A DNA stretch of 64,000 nucleotides from Paeniglutamicibacter sulfureus (GTDB lineage: Bacteria > Actinomycetota > Actinomycetes > Actinomycetales > Micrococcaceae), in assembly GCF_039535115.1 (NCBI RefSeq), contig NZ_BAAAWO010000001.1:1240001-1304000 (forward strand), written 5' to 3'. Both the position numbers and the translations under genes were made by a program. A model generated the notes under the pieces. The model saw nothing but the letters and a program-made list of their open reading frames with translations. It was not told the DNA's origin and searched no databases. Below are positions 43,879 through 52,729 of the stretch, in pieces; the stretch's first letter is position 1, and each line of letters opens with the position of its first letter.

Positions 43879-44766
43879 CTAGAGATGCTTGCCGTGTTCC
43901 GGGTGTTTCGCATCCTCCGGCGTGGATTCCCCGCTTGCACTACCGGCACCGGTTTCGCGATCCGCGTCCCCGGTGACATCTGTCGATTCGGTTTCCTCGG
44001 CAGCGGGCGCGGCTGCCGGCGTGTCGGCTGCAGGCGCCGCCGGGGCCTCGGCCACCGGGGCCACCGGGGCCGCGGCCGGCGGCTGGTTGTCCTGGATCCG
44101 GATGCCGAATTGCGGGCGCCCGTCGGGCAAGTCCGAGTAGCTGCCCGACGTCGGGGCGCTGGCGCCCGGCTCAGCGGGCGCCGCGGGAGCTCCGGCCTGG
44201 ACCGGGGGCTGGACCTGGGGCTGCGGCTGCGCCGGCGGGGTGTGCGCGCCCACGCCGTTGTCCGCAGCCATGCGGCTCATGGGCAGGTTGGCCGCCATGG
44301 CACGGGCAGCATGTGCGTGCGAGAAAGCCACCACCACGTCGTAGCTGGTGGCCAGCACCTGGGACTGCGAGGCGAAGTCGCGCTTGCCGCGCCGGAACGA
44401 GTAGCTCACCACGCCCACCAGCATCCAGATGGCCATGCCGATGCCCACCGAGGACAGGATCTGCGCCAGCGCGTTGGACCCCGGGCTGAAGATCGTCAGC
44501 ACCAGCCCCACGAAGACGCCGAACATCGCGCCCTGGGCGGCGCCGGCGGCGGCAACCTTCGGGTAGCTGAGCTTCGCGGTGACCCGCTCCACCGACTTGA
44601 GGTCATTGCCCACGATGGTGAGGTTGGCGACGGGGAAGTCGTGGTCGGCCAGGTAGTCAACCACCTTCTGCGCATCCAGGTACGTGCTGTAGCGGCCCAA
44701 GAGCTCGCCGCGCGGCAAGCCGGGCAGGTTCGGGTTGGACGGGGATGCACCAAGTGGGGATGACAT
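43879..44766 (-). CDS. Membrane protein with a general-stress (YflT-like) N-terminal domain
   Basis: 295 residues. Residues 20-80 read LLGRYSTYLDAQKVVDYLADHDFPVANLTIVGNDLKSVERVTAKLSYPK, the pattern of general stress protein 17M-like domains. Two hydrophobic glycine-rich segments follow at about 80-130 (GAMFGVFVGLVLTIF and VGIGMAIWMLVGVVS). The last 130 residues are a disordered Ala/Pro/Glu-rich tail ending in KHPEHGKHL. No enzyme motif is present. ATG 44766 is preferred because an upstream in-frame Met adds 11 residues without support; CACAAT lies 6 nt before it, a weak leaderless-type -10. Confidence 0.75.
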   Translation of the reverse strand: MSSPLGASPSNPNLPGLPRGELLGRYSTYLDAQKVVDYLADHDFPVANLTIVGNDLKSVERVTAKLSYPKVAAAGAAQGAMFGVFVGLVLTIFSPGSNALAQILSSVGIGMAIWMLVGVVSYSFRRGKRDFASQSQVLATSYDVVVAFSHAHAARAMAANLPMSRMAADNGVGAHTPPAQPQPQVQPPVQAGAPAAPAEPGASAPTSGSYSDLPDGRPQFGIRIQDNQPPAAAPVAPVAEAPAAPAADTPAAAPAAEETESTDVTGDADRETGAGSASGESTPEDAKHPEHGKHL

Positions 44767-44903
44767 ATATCCATTGTGCATGCTGCCGCACCCGAACACC
44801 TGGCTTGATCGCTGAAGGTGAAAGCGATGCCGCCCACAACCGCGGTTTCACCACGTCGCGCTCAACACATGCACCAAACCGCCAAAGGGTGCACGTCAGG
44901 CAG

Positions 44904-44909
44904 TAGCCT
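44904..44909 (+). promoter_or_regulatory. -10 box of the leaderless CBS/MgtE-N gene
   Basis: TAGCCT, then 7 nt and GTG 44917. No ribosome-binding site. Confidence 0.45.
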
Positions 44910-44916
44910 AGAGAGC

Positions 44917-46251
44917 GTGAGCAGCAATTCTACGAAGGTCTTCATCGCACGCCTGCTGGGCCTGGACGTCTTCGACCCGCTGGGCGACCGCTTGGGCCGG
45001 TTGCGCGACGTCGTGGTCGTTTCCCGCCTGGCCACCAAGCCCGCCCAGTGCGTCGGCGTGGTCGTCGAGGTGCCCGGCAAACGACGCGTCTTCGTGCCCA
45101 TGACCCGCATCCAGGCCATGGAGTCGGGGCAGATCATCTGTTCCGGCCTGGTGAACATGCGCCGCTTCCAGCAGCGCGGCGCGGAGATCCTGGTGGCTGC
45201 GGAGCTCTTCGACAGGCGCGTGGTGTTCGCCGACGGCTCCGGCAACGCGGTGGTCGAGGACATCGGCCTGGCCCGGGAACGCAACGGCGACTGGATCATC
45301 TCCGACTACTACGTGCGCCGCGGAGACCCCGCCGGCGGTCTGCTGGGCCTGCGCCGGGCGCGCGGCGAGCGGCTGCTGGTGCCCTGGGACGCGATCGTGC
45401 ACACCGCGCTGCACGAACCGCAGGCAGCCAGTACCTATGTCGCGGCCCACGACGAGATGAAGCCCGCCGACTTCGCCGACGCGCTGCACGAGATGAACCA
45501 AAAGCGCCGCGTCGAGGTCGCCTCCGAACTCCAGGACGAGCGGCTGGCCGACGTGCTGCAGGAGATGCCGGACGACGAACAGGTGCAGATCATTTCCGCC
45601 CTGGACATGGAACGCGCCGCCGACGTGCTGGAGGAAATGGACCCCGACGACGCCGCCGACCTGTTGGGCGAGCTCTCCGAGGACACCAAGCACGCACTGC
45701 TGGAATTGATGGAGCCCGAGGAGGCGCGCGACGTGCGCCGCCTGCTCGAGTACGCCGAGGGCACCGCCGGGTCGATGATGACCCCGGTCCCGGTGATCCT
45801 CTCCCCCGAGGCCACCGTCGCCGAGGCCCTGGCCTCGGTGCGCCGCGAGGAGCTGAGCCCCGCCCTGGCCTCCACCGTCTTCGTCACCCGGCCCCCGCTG
45901 GAGACGCCCACCGGCCGCTACCTGGGCGCCGTGCACATCCAGGCGCTGCTGCGCACCCCGCCGCCGGAGTCCCTGGGCAACATCCTGGACTCCGACGTCG
46001 AACCCATCGACGACCAGGCGGGGGTCGCCGACGTCGCCCGCACCCTGGCCAGCTACAACCTCACCTCGCTGGCCGTGGTGAACGACGACGGGCGCCTGGT
46101 CGGCGCGGTGACCGTCGATGACGTGCTTGACCACCTGCTGCCCGATGACTGGCGCACCCACGACGACCATCCCGACGACGCCGCACCCGATGCCCCGGCA
46201 CCGTCCATCGGCACCGACCTACCACCCCTGAACGGAGGTTCCCATGGCTGA
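44917..46251 (+). CDS. PRC-barrel/MgtE-N/CBS domain protein without a channel domain
   Basis: 444 residues. N-terminal segment with PRC-barrel-like repeats (DPLGDRLGRLRDVVV..., DGSGNAVVEDIGLARERNG), then the MgtE N-terminal superhelix (PADFADALHEMNQKRRVEVASELQDERLADVLQEMPDDEQ..., DAADLLGELSEDTKHALLELM), then two CBS repeats (AGSMMTPVPVILSPEATVAEAL, LDSDVEPIDDQAGVADVARTLASYNLTSLAVVNDDGRLVGAVTVDDVLDHLL). The MgtE membrane channel is absent, so it is probably a magnesium or nucleotide sensor. Counterpart, from memory, of M. tuberculosis Rv1232c. It overlaps the DUF1003 gene by 8 nt. Confidence 0.85.
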   Translation: MSSNSTKVFIARLLGLDVFDPLGDRLGRLRDVVVVSRLATKPAQCVGVVVEVPGKRRVFVPMTRIQAMESGQIICSGLVNMRRFQQRGAEILVAAELFDRRVVFADGSGNAVVEDIGLARERNGDWIISDYYVRRGDPAGGLLGLRRARGERLLVPWDAIVHTALHEPQAASTYVAAHDEMKPADFADALHEMNQKRRVEVASELQDERLADVLQEMPDDEQVQIISALDMERAADVLEEMDPDDAADLLGELSEDTKHALLELMEPEEARDVRRLLEYAEGTAGSMMTPVPVILSPEATVAEALASVRREELSPALASTVFVTRPPLETPTGRYLGAVHIQALLRTPPPESLGNILDSDVEPIDDQAGVADVARTLASYNLTSLAVVNDDGRLVGAVTVDDVLDHLLPDDWRTHDDHPDDAAPDAPAPSIGTDLPPLNGGSHG

Positions 46252-46873
46252 GAAGCGCCAGGCCTCGACAGGCCTCGACACCCCCATGTCCGCCCGCAAC
46301 CGCTTCTTCCCGCGCTTTGCCCCCAACCCCGACAGGTTTGGGTCCAGCACCGAGAAATTCGCGCGTTTCATGGGCACCCCGCAGTTCCTGTTCTACATGA
46401 CCATCTTCTGCGTGTTCTGGCTGATCTGGAACACGCTGGCACCGGAGGGCTGGCGCTTCGACTCCGCGGCACTGGGCTTCACGGCGCTCACGCTGATGCT
46501 CTCGCTGCAGGCCTCCTACGCCGCCCCGCTGCTGCTGCTGGCGCAGAACCGGCAGGACGACCGCGACCGGGTATCGCTGACCGAGGACCGCGGGCGGGCC
46601 GAACGCAACCTCTCAGACACCGAGTACCTCACCCGGGAACTCGCCGCCCTGCGCATCGCCCTGCGCGACGTGGCAACCCGCGACTACGTTCGCTCCGAAT
46701 TGCGCTCGGCCCTCGAGGACCTGCTGGAAACCACCGACGGCGAGGAACTGAACCTCCGCGCCAAGACCACCAAGCGGCGCGACCGCAGCTCGACCAACAC
46801 CGGCCTCATCCCGCAGGTGCCCCCGCGGGCGCCTAGCCGCCGGTCGCGCCCCCGGAGGAACGACACGCCATGA
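46244..46873 (+). CDS. DUF1003 membrane protein
   Basis: 209 residues. RFFPRFAPNPDRFGSSTEKFARFMGTPQFLFYMTIFCVFWLIWNTLAP, then LGFTALTLMLSLQASYAAPLLLLAQNRQDDRDRV: two helices joined by a short loop, the pattern of DUF1003. The C-terminal 80 residues are charged and probably cytoplasmic, with coiled-coil tendency. It overlaps the preceding gene by 8 nt and the Mrp gene by 4 nt, so the three are co-translated. Function unknown; linkage to a MgtE-N/CBS protein hints at ion sensing. Confidence 0.85.
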   Translation: MAEKRQASTGLDTPMSARNRFFPRFAPNPDRFGSSTEKFARFMGTPQFLFYMTIFCVFWLIWNTLAPEGWRFDSAALGFTALTLMLSLQASYAAPLLLLAQNRQDDRDRVSLTEDRGRAERNLSDTEYLTRELAALRIALRDVATRDYVRSELRSALEDLLETTDGEELNLRAKTTKRRDRSSTNTGLIPQVPPRAPSRRSRPRRNDTP

Positions 46874-47979
46874 CCCTCGAGCCCCGGCTCCTTGAAGCAC
46901 TCTCCGCCGTCCAGGACCCCGAACTGCGCCGGCCCATCACCGAGCTCGGCATGGTCGAATCCGCCATCCTGTCCGAGGGCACCGCACGGGTCACGGTGCT
47001 GCTGACCATCGCCGGCTGCCCGATGCGCTCCACCATTGAAAACGACGTCGCGGCCGCCCTGTCCGCGGTGCCCGGCGTCGGCCGCGTCGAGGTCGCCCTT
47101 GGGGTCATGAGCCCCGAGCAGCGCGCGGCCCTGCGCGAGTCGCTCAAAAGCCGCTCCGTCCCGTTCTCCGACCCGGCCTCGTTGACCCGCGTGATCGCGA
47201 TCGCCAGCGGCAAGGGCGGGGTCGGCAAGTCCTCGCTGACCGCCAACCTGGCCTGCGCCATGGCCGCCGACGGGCTGCGCGTCGGGCTCATCGACGCCGA
47301 CGTGCACGGCTTTTCCATCCCCGGGCTGCTGGGCATCCCCGGGGCCAAGCCGACCCGCGTGGATGAGATGATCCTGCCGCCGGTGGCCCACGGGGTGAAG
47401 GTCATTTCCATCGGCATGTTCATCGACGACAACAAGCCCGTGATCTGGCGCGGCCCGATGCTGCACCGCGCGCTGGAGCAATTCCTGACCGATGTGCACT
47501 TCGGGGACCTGGACGTGCTGCTGTTGGACCTGCCCCCGGGCACCGGGGACATCGCCATCTCCGTTTCCCAGCTTCTGCCCGGTTCCGAGCTGGTGGTGGT
47601 CACCACCCCGCAGGCGGCGGCGGCCCAGGTCGCCGAGCGCGCCGGGTCGATCGCCGTCCAGACCGGACAGAAGGTCGTGGGCGTCATCGAGAACATGAGC
47701 GCCATGGTGCTGCCCGACGGGTCGCTTCTGGAGATCTTCGGTTCCGGCGGCGGGGCGGAACTCGCGCAGCGCCTGTCGCTGGTGCTGGACACCGAGGTCC
47801 CGCTGCTGGGGCAAGTCGCACTTGACCCGCTGCTGCGCGTCGGGGGCGATACCGGTGTGCCACTGGTGCTTTCCCACCCGGACTCCCCCGCCGCCGCACA
47901 GATCATCGAGATGGCCCGCGGCCTCACGCACCGCCCACGCGGCCTGGCAGGACTGAAGCTGGGCGTCACCCCGCGCTAG
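46870..47979 (+). CDS. mrp: Mrp/NBP35-family P-loop ATPase (iron-sulfur carrier)
   Basis: 369 residues. An N-terminal MIP18/DUF59 domain (LLEALSAVQDPELRRPITELGMVESAILSEGTARVTVLLTIAGCPMRSTI) precedes the deviant Walker A ASGKGGVGKSSLTANLA, IDADVHGFSIPGLLG, WRGPMLHRALEQFL and LLLDLPPGTGDIAISV. Mrp proteins carry or deliver iron-sulfur clusters; the classical CXXC of NBP35 type is not obvious here. ATG 46870 overlaps the DUF1003 stop. Counterpart, from memory, of M. tuberculosis Rv1229c. Confidence 0.92.
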   Translation: MTLEPRLLEALSAVQDPELRRPITELGMVESAILSEGTARVTVLLTIAGCPMRSTIENDVAAALSAVPGVGRVEVALGVMSPEQRAALRESLKSRSVPFSDPASLTRVIAIASGKGGVGKSSLTANLACAMAADGLRVGLIDADVHGFSIPGLLGIPGAKPTRVDEMILPPVAHGVKVISIGMFIDDNKPVIWRGPMLHRALEQFLTDVHFGDLDVLLLDLPPGTGDIAISVSQLLPGSELVVVTTPQAAAAQVAERAGSIAVQTGQKVVGVIENMSAMVLPDGSLLEIFGSGGGAELAQRLSLVLDTEVPLLGQVALDPLLRVGGDTGVPLVLSHPDSPAAAQIIEMARGLTHRPRGLAGLKLGVTPR

Positions 47980-48080
47980 GAGCCCCGGTCCCCACGACCG
48001 GCCCTTGGCAGCCGCAGCCGGACACTCAGCACCCCGGCGTGATCGCATGCCCTGCCCGACGCTTCCTGCCGGCCTAGAGG

Positions 48081-48131
48081 CCCGGACAGTTCCACGACAG
48101 GCCCGGACAGTTCCCGGACAGGTCCCGGACA
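48081..48131. repeat. Cluster of CCCGGACA repeats between mrp and tatB
   Basis: CCCGGACA occurs at 48081, 48102, 48113 and 48124, with spacings of 21, 11 and 11 bp, about two and one helical turns. It precedes the tatB terminator on the other strand. Function unknown. Confidence 0.55.
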
Positions 48132-48134
48132 ACA

Positions 48135-48166
48135 CAAAAGGCGGCCTCCCCCGAAGGATGCCGCCT
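48135..48166 (-). terminator. Terminator after tatB
   Basis: On the minus strand AGGCGGC and GCCGCCT form a stem closed by a 14-nt loop, followed by TTTTGTG. Confidence 0.7.
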
Positions 48167-48201
48167 GGAGTGCCTGCCGTGGTTACGCTACCGGGCTTGG
48201 G

Positions 48202-48579
48202 CTACGTTGCCTCGCTGTCAAAGGGCGCCGGCTCGTGCGGGGCCAGCGGGGCAACCTTCGCAGTGGTCACCGAACGCTGCCGCGCGACCGGGGCTTCCTT
48301 CACGGCCGACACCGCGTCCTCGAAGTCCTCGAGTAGCGCGTCCTTGATGATCCTGCGCGGGTCGTATTGGCGCGGGTCAAGCTTGCGCCAGTCCATGTCG
48401 GCGATGTCGTCGCCGACTTCCTCGCGCAACTGCTCCTTGGCACCGGTGGCCATGCGGCGCAGTTCCTTGACCAGGCGCGCCAGTTGCGCGGCATACTCCG
48501 GCAGTTTCTCGGGTCCCAGAATAACCACCGCGAGCACCGCAAGCACCAGCAGTTCACTGCCATTGATTCCCAAAAACAC
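48202..48579 (-). CDS. tatB: Sec-independent protein translocase TatB
   Basis: 125 residues. One N-terminal membrane helix, ELLVLAVLAVVILGPEKLPEYAAQLARLVKELRRMATG, with the conserved GPEKLP hinge and an amphipathic helix. The tail is longer and more acidic than in TatA, favouring TatB. It helps the twin-arginine pathway recognise folded cargo. GTG 48579 is the start; TAGTCT lies 6 nt upstream, so the transcript is probably leaderless despite the close upstream anti-sigma gene (42 nt). Confidence 0.88.
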   Translation of the reverse strand: MFLGINGSELLVLAVLAVVILGPEKLPEYAAQLARLVKELRRMATGAKEQLREEVGDDIADMDWRKLDPRQYDPRRIIKDALLEDFEDAVSAVKEAPVARQRSVTTAKVAPLAPHEPAPFDSEAT

Positions 48580-48585
48580 CCTTGT

Positions 48586-48591
48586 AGACTA
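48586..48591 (-). promoter_or_regulatory. tatB: -10 box of leaderless tatB
   Basis: TAGTCT on the minus strand, then 6 nt and GTG 48579. This suggests tatB has its own promoter downstream of the anti-sigma gene. Confidence 0.45.
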
Positions 48592-48621
48592 CCTGCTTTC
48601 GAGCTGCGATGAGGCCATTGC

Positions 48622-49521
48622 CTATTTGAAGTCCAAAACCATGAGGCGGGAGAAGCCCCGCAGCAGGCGTTGCGATAATTTCTCGGTGGAGGGATCCAGC
48701 GACACGATGCGCGTATGTTCACCGACCACCAGCCGCTGCAGGACCTGTTCCACGTCGGCCTTGGACATGTCGGAGGAGACTTCGTACCTCACGTCTTCCA
48801 TGTTCAGTGTGGCGGTTCCCCCAGCATACGTGACGGCGGCAGCCGCCTTGGCACCCAGGCGACGGCCCAGCTCGGTCAGCATGCCGGAGGTCGGATCGGT
48901 GCTGGTCGAAGCGGCCTTCGTGGTCTGTAGCGGCGCCTTCACGGCACTGGCCAGGGTGCGCGTCTCGGCCAGCTCCACGGTGTGTTCCTCGTCGCTGAGC
49001 ACCAGCGTCACCGTCGCCTCGCCGCCCACCAGCACCCCGCTGGCGGAGGTAAGGGTGAACCCCGCAGCTTCAATGACCGGGCAGGTCCAACCGGCCTGGC
49101 GCAATTGGGTGATGGTATCCGTATCCAGGGTGCGGGCCGAGGCGTTCCAGGACTCCGCCGGATCGCCCTTGGAGGCACCCTGCGCGGCCTGTGCACCCAG
49201 GACCCAGGACATCGCCGCGATCGTGCCCACCAGGGCGAAGACCAGCAACAACACCACCATGGGCACGAATCCGTTCGTCCGGGAACCTCGCGCACCGCGC
49301 TCGTGGGGTAGCGCGTAGTGGGCACCGAGCAGGGTCTGGGCGTTCAGCGGCACGGCGGGACTTTCGGCGGACTTCGGCGCGGAAACAGGGCCGCGCTGCC
49401 AGGTGTTCAACGCAGCCGAGCACGCGGCGCAACCCGGGACGTGCTTCTCCAGGGCCTTGGCGCGACGACCGTTCAGCCGGCCGCCCACGTAGTCGCCCAT
49501 CCAGCGTTCATACCGATGCAT
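48622..49521 (-). CDS. rseA: Zinc-finger anti-sigma factor (RseA-like)
   Basis: 299 residues. The N-terminal HVPGCAACSAAL is the HXXXCXXC zinc-binding anti-sigma motif. A membrane helix at about 85-110 (FVPMVVLLLVFALVGTIAAMSW) separates it from an extracellular domain. ATG 49521 begins 3 nt after the sigE stop. By analogy with RseA of M. tuberculosis it should bind and inhibit SigE. That protein is described as soluble-to-membrane-linked in different reports, so membrane anchoring here is read from this sequence. The extracellular half resembles the MucB/RsiW type only loosely. Confidence 0.85.
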   Translation of the reverse strand: MHRYERWMGDYVGGRLNGRRAKALEKHVPGCAACSAALNTWQRGPVSAPKSAESPAVPLNAQTLLGAHYALPHERGARGSRTNGFVPMVVLLLVFALVGTIAAMSWVLGAQAAQGASKGDPAESWNASARTLDTDTITQLRQAGWTCPVIEAAGFTLTSASGVLVGGEATVTLVLSDEEHTVELAETRTLASAVKAPLQTTKAASTSTDPTSGMLTELGRRLGAKAAAAVTYAGGTATLNMEDVRYEVSSDMSKADVEQVLQRLVVGEHTRIVSLDPSTEKLSQRLLRGFSRLMVLDFK

Positions 49522-49524
49522 GCC

Positions 49525-50160
49525 CTAGCGCACTCCCGGGATCGTCCGCCGGATCTTGGGCAAGGCCCTGGTGGCTGCGGGCCTGGTGGCCGGATTGCGG
49601 TGCGCCAGTTTTTCGCGCAGCATCCCACGGCCACGGTGGATGCGGGAGCGAACGGTGCCGAGCTTGACGTTCAGCGCCTCGGAGACTTCTTCGTAGGACA
49701 GACCCTCGAGGTCGCACAGGACCACTGCCGCCCGGAATTCGGGACTCAGCCCGTCGAGTGCGGCCTGGACGTCAATATCCAGGTTGTTGTATTCAAAGCT
49801 GCGTTCCGGTCCGGGTGCGGTCCCGGGGATCTTGGCCTCGGCGTCCTCGGCAAGCCCGTCAAAGCGGATGCGGGACTTGCGCCGCGCCTGGTCCAGGAAC
49901 AAGTTCGTGGTGATGCGGTGCAGCCAGCCCCCGATGGTTCCCGGGGTGAAGGTGTGCAGCGAGCGGAAGACCCTCACGAAGGTTTCCTGCGCCAGGTCCT
50001 CTGCGTCCTGCCGGTTGCCCGTCAGGCGGTATGCCAGGCGGTAGACGCGCGGCGAGTGGTCCTTGACGATTTCATCCCACGTCGGCACTTCGAGTTCGGC
50101 AGGCTCGTCGAGGGAGCGTACGTCGCTGGCCAAGGAGAAATTCGATGCGTTCACGTCCAC
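49525..50160 (-). CDS. sigE: ECF sigma factor SigE
   Basis: 211 residues. Region 2: [35 protein letters not shown] with the promoter-melting patch; region 4: [44 protein letters not shown]. Extracytoplasmic-function family, controls envelope stress genes. Its neighbours (anti-sigma factor, tatB and a divergent O-methyltransferase) match the sigE locus of mycobacteria. Starts GTG 50160 and GTG 50154 are both possible. The region upstream contains no obvious GGAAC..GTT self-regulated ECF promoter. Confidence 0.9.
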   Translation of the reverse strand: MDVNASNFSLASDVRSLDEPAELEVPTWDEIVKDHSPRVYRLAYRLTGNRQDAEDLAQETFVRVFRSLHTFTPGTIGGWLHRITTNLFLDQARRKSRIRFDGLAEDAEAKIPGTAPGPERSFEYNNLDIDVQAALDGLSPEFRAAVVLCDLEGLSYEEVSEALNVKLGTVRSRIHRGRGMLREKLAHRNPATRPAATRALPKIRRTIPGVR

Positions 50161-50365
50161 AAGTCTCGCGCAGGCTCCTGAGCGGAAGCTGAAAGCAACC
50201 TGTGCCGCTTCAATGTTTCGGTTTCGCCCCTGACAGGGCCCGGCACAAGGATAGGATGGGGGCTGGCGGTGTCAGCTGGGATGCCGTCCCTTGCCACTGT
50301 CGCCTCCGGGTCGGGGCAAGGCCACCAGCCCGCAACGCACCACTCGAAGGATTTGCCGCACAACC

Positions 50366-51001
50366 ATGAACCTGGACATCTTTAGCAGCTGGACATACGC
50401 GCAGGCCCAGACCCAGGAAGATGCGGTGCTGGAGCGGGCCCGCGAGCGCGGCCGCGAGCTGGGTGTTGAGTCCGTGGGAGCGGCCACGGCCAATTTCCTC
50501 TCCGTCCTGGCCGCCATCTCCGGCGCCAGGAACATGGTGGAAATCGGCACCGGCGTCGGGGTCTCGGGCACCAGCCTGCTGCGCGGAGCGGGGAAGCATT
50601 CCGCGCTGACGACGATTGACATCGATGTCGACCATCTGGCCGCCGCCCGCGCCGCCTTCCACGACGCGGGGGTCGACGGGTCACGCACCCGCGCCATATC
50701 GGGCCGTGCCCAGGCAGTGCTGCCTCGGCTCACCGACGGCGCCTACGACCTGGTGTTCATCGATGCGGACAAGACGCACCTCATGGAGTACGTCAACCAG
50801 GGCATCCGCTTGGTCAAGGTCGGCGGCCTGGTCATCGTGCACGACGCCTTCGACCAGCATCGCGTTCCCAAGCCGGCCGTGCGCCAGCCCAGCACCGTGG
50901 CCACGCGCAATGCGACCCGCGTACTGCGTGAGGATGAGCGCTTTGTCAGCTCCCTGGTCCCCACCGGGCTCGGCCTCCAGCTCGCCGCCCGCATCGGCTA
51001 G
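50366..51001 (+). CDS. SAM-dependent O-methyltransferase
   Basis: 211 residues. Class I methyltransferase: motif I VEIGTGVGVSGTSLLRG, acidic residue in TTIDIDVDHLAAAR, and YDLVFIDADKTHLMEYVNQGIRLVKVGGLVIVHDAF, characteristic of the caffeoyl-CoA/catechol O-methyltransferase group with metal-binding Asp residues. The substrate is unknown. The start is ATG 50366; CGAAGGA upstream is too far for a normal site. It diverges from sigE, as does Rv1220c in M. tuberculosis (from memory). Confidence 0.9.
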   Translation: MNLDIFSSWTYAQAQTQEDAVLERARERGRELGVESVGAATANFLSVLAAISGARNMVEIGTGVGVSGTSLLRGAGKHSALTTIDIDVDHLAAARAAFHDAGVDGSRTRAISGRAQAVLPRLTDGAYDLVFIDADKTHLMEYVNQGIRLVKVGGLVIVHDAFDQHRVPKPAVRQPSTVATRNATRVLREDERFVSSLVPTGLGLQLAARIG

Positions 51002-51141
51002 CGAGCACCCCGCACCACGGGAGCCCGCGAAGTGCCACAGGGAGTCCCGCCCCTTGGTTTCGACCGCAGCCCGACACACCAAGGGGCGGGAACCGGCCGT
51101 ATCGGCCAAGTCCCCGCCCCGCAGCATTCCGACACCAAGTC

Positions 51142-51309
51142 CTACTCGGTGGCACCTACCAAGCAATCGCGCAGCTCGGCGGCCTCGTCGGCATTGAGCT
51201 CAACAACCAGACGTCCGCCACCGTCAATCGGTACGCGCATGATCAGGCTACGGCCTTCCTTCGTGACCTCCATCGGACCATCCCCGGTACGTGGTTTCAT
51301 CGCAGCCAT
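51142..51309 (-). CDS. DUF3117 family small protein
   Basis: A 55-residue protein beginning MAAMKPRTGDGPMEVTKEG and ending ADEAAELRDCLVGATE. It matches the highly conserved actinobacterial DUF3117 family (Rv1211 type), whose function is unknown. It has a basic first half and an acidic second half, with one cysteine near the end. AAAGGGA lies about 9 nt before ATG 51309. It is downstream of the DivIVA-like gene and followed by GGGGCGGG hairpins (51045-51120) that could end transcription from both sides. Confidence 0.9.
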   Translation of the reverse strand: MAAMKPRTGDGPMEVTKEGRSLIMRVPIDGGGRLVVELNADEAAELRDCLVGATE

Positions 51310-51421
51310 TAGCGCTGTTCCCTTTCATTTGAGGTAAAGGATTTTTTTGGGCCTTCACCCGATGGTGAGTTAATCGGCGAACCCGGAAATTCTTGATCCG
51401 CTTTCAACTTGCTACGTTCCA

Positions 51422-51778
51422 TTATTCCGAAGAATGGCTCGTGTTGCTAATCACAAGCCCTTTTCCGTGTGCCGCGATGACCTCATGCAACCGAGAAATC
51501 TCGGCCGAAAGGACATCGAGGACCTCATCAACCTGATCGCATCGATATCCGCGGAGCCCCAGCGAAAAGCTCACGTTCTCGACATCCTCGGCGCTCGGCC
51601 GCTCGGGAAGAAGCACCGGCGGCAGACTGGCCACCGGCTCGACCAGCCCTTGGATCGGGACGTTGAAGGGCTCAAACCGTCGCCCGTCCTGGCCCGCGCG
51701 GGTCCGCCGGACTCCAACACCAATCAACACTGCGGCACCGAGTATGACGATGGCGACCACCAGCAGCATGTAAACCAA
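51422..51778 (-). CDS. Membrane-anchored DivIVA-like small protein
   Basis: 118 residues. An N-terminal helix (MLLVVAIVILGAAVLIGVGV) anchors it. After a proline-rich linker, FSLGLRGYRCDQVDEVLDVLSAEISRL is the DivIVA-type membrane/pole-recognition motif and short coiled coil. Likely a polar or septal scaffold component; counterpart, from memory, of Rv1209. TTG 51778 is chosen because GAGGAG lies 6 nt upstream; the ATG at 51769 is too far. It follows the LOG gene closely and is probably co-transcribed. Confidence 0.82.
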   Translation of the reverse strand: MVYMLLVVAIVILGAAVLIGVGVRRTRAGQDGRRFEPFNVPIQGLVEPVASLPPVLLPERPSAEDVENVSFSLGLRGYRCDQVDEVLDVLSAEISRLHEVIAAHGKGLVISNTSHSSE

Positions 51779-51816
51779 CTTGCGCTCCTCAGTAGTTTGC
51801 GATCGGCCGTCGGGTC

Positions 51817-52605
51817 TTAGTCCCCTGCGACAAAGCCATTGGGCCTGGCCGAATTAACAACAATATCCACAGCTTCTTCGACGTCGTCGGTGATGTGAAC
51901 CAAGTCAAGGTCTGAAACGGAAATAGCGCCTTCCACCGCAACGGTGTTTCGCAGCCATTCCAAAAGCGGGCTCCAATATGCGATGCCGACCAAAACAATG
52001 GGGAATCCGGTCACCTTTTCGGTTTGCACCAAGGTCAGCGCCTCAAAGAGTTCATCCAATGTTCCATAACCGCCAGGCAAGACGATGAACCCTTGTGAGT
52101 ACTTGACGAACATTGTTTTTCTTGCGAAGAAGTAGCGGAAGTTGATTCCGAGGTCGACCCACTCGTTGAGTCCGGTTTCGAAGGGCAGCTCAATACCCAG
52201 GCCGACCGAAATGCCGCCGGCGGCAACCGCACCCTTGTTTGCTGCCTCCATGGCCCCGGGGCCGCCACCGGTTATCACTGCCACCCCGGCGGCCGCAATG
52301 AGCTCGCCGATTTTCTCGGCTTGGTTGTAGCGCTCCGACCCACGCGGAGTGCGGGCGGAGCCGAAGACGCTGATCGCCGGCCCCAAACCGGCAAGGGCGC
52401 CGAATCCTTCAACGAATTCACTCTGGATGCGCAAAACTCGCCACGGATCGGAGTGGGTGAAATCCTGATCCTCGCGCGTATCAAGAAGATAGGCATCCGA
52501 CTGCTCGGTTTTGGCTTGCGAGCGACGCAACACCACCGAACCCTTTCGGCGTGCCGGATCGGGCAGGGAATCAAAGCTCTTCGATTGCGAATTCTGGCGA
52601 TGCAT
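51817..52605 (-). CDS. LOG-family nucleotide 5'-monophosphate phosphoribohydrolase
   Basis: 262 residues. The lysine-decarboxylase-like fold has [14 protein letters not shown] and [15 protein letters not shown], the two LOG signatures. Such enzymes cleave cytokinin riboside or other nucleotide monophosphates to the base and ribose phosphate. They are common in actinobacteria (Rv1205 in M. tuberculosis). ATG 52605 is preferred: TACAGT lies 7 nt upstream and GGAGGG overlaps the gap. A longer reading would extend into the divergent gluA promoter region and has no family features. Confidence 0.88.
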   Translation of the reverse strand: MHRQNSQSKSFDSLPDPARRKGSVVLRRSQAKTEQSDAYLLDTREDQDFTHSDPWRVLRIQSEFVEGFGALAGLGPAISVFGSARTPRGSERYNQAEKIGELIAAAGVAVITGGGPGAMEAANKGAVAAGGISVGLGIELPFETGLNEWVDLGINFRYFFARKTMFVKYSQGFIVLPGGYGTLDELFEALTLVQTEKVTGFPIVLVGIAYWSPLLEWLRNTVAVEGAISVSDLDLVHITDDVEEAVDIVVNSARPNGFVAGD

Positions 52606-52612
52606 GCCCTCC

Positions 52613-52618
52613 ACTGTA
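52613..52618 (-). promoter_or_regulatory. -10 box of the LOG gene
   Basis: TACAGT on the minus strand, then 7 nt and ATG 52605. The gap also contains GGAGGG, so it may be leadered or leaderless. Confidence 0.4.
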
Positions 52619-52716
52619 ATGGCAATTCCCGGTCCGACCGGCCGCGTCACGGCCGCTTTAGGCAAAGATTTGGCATCGACTGGCCAAATGATGGTCGTGA
52701 AGCGCGTCACTTCGGA

Positions 52717-52722
52717 TAGTGT
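52717..52722 (+). promoter_or_regulatory. gluA: -10 box of leaderless gluA
   Basis: TAGTGT, then 7 nt and ATG 52730, with no ribosome-binding site. It diverges from the LOG-gene promoter about 100 bp away. Confidence 0.5.
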
Positions 52723-52729
52723 TCTTGTC

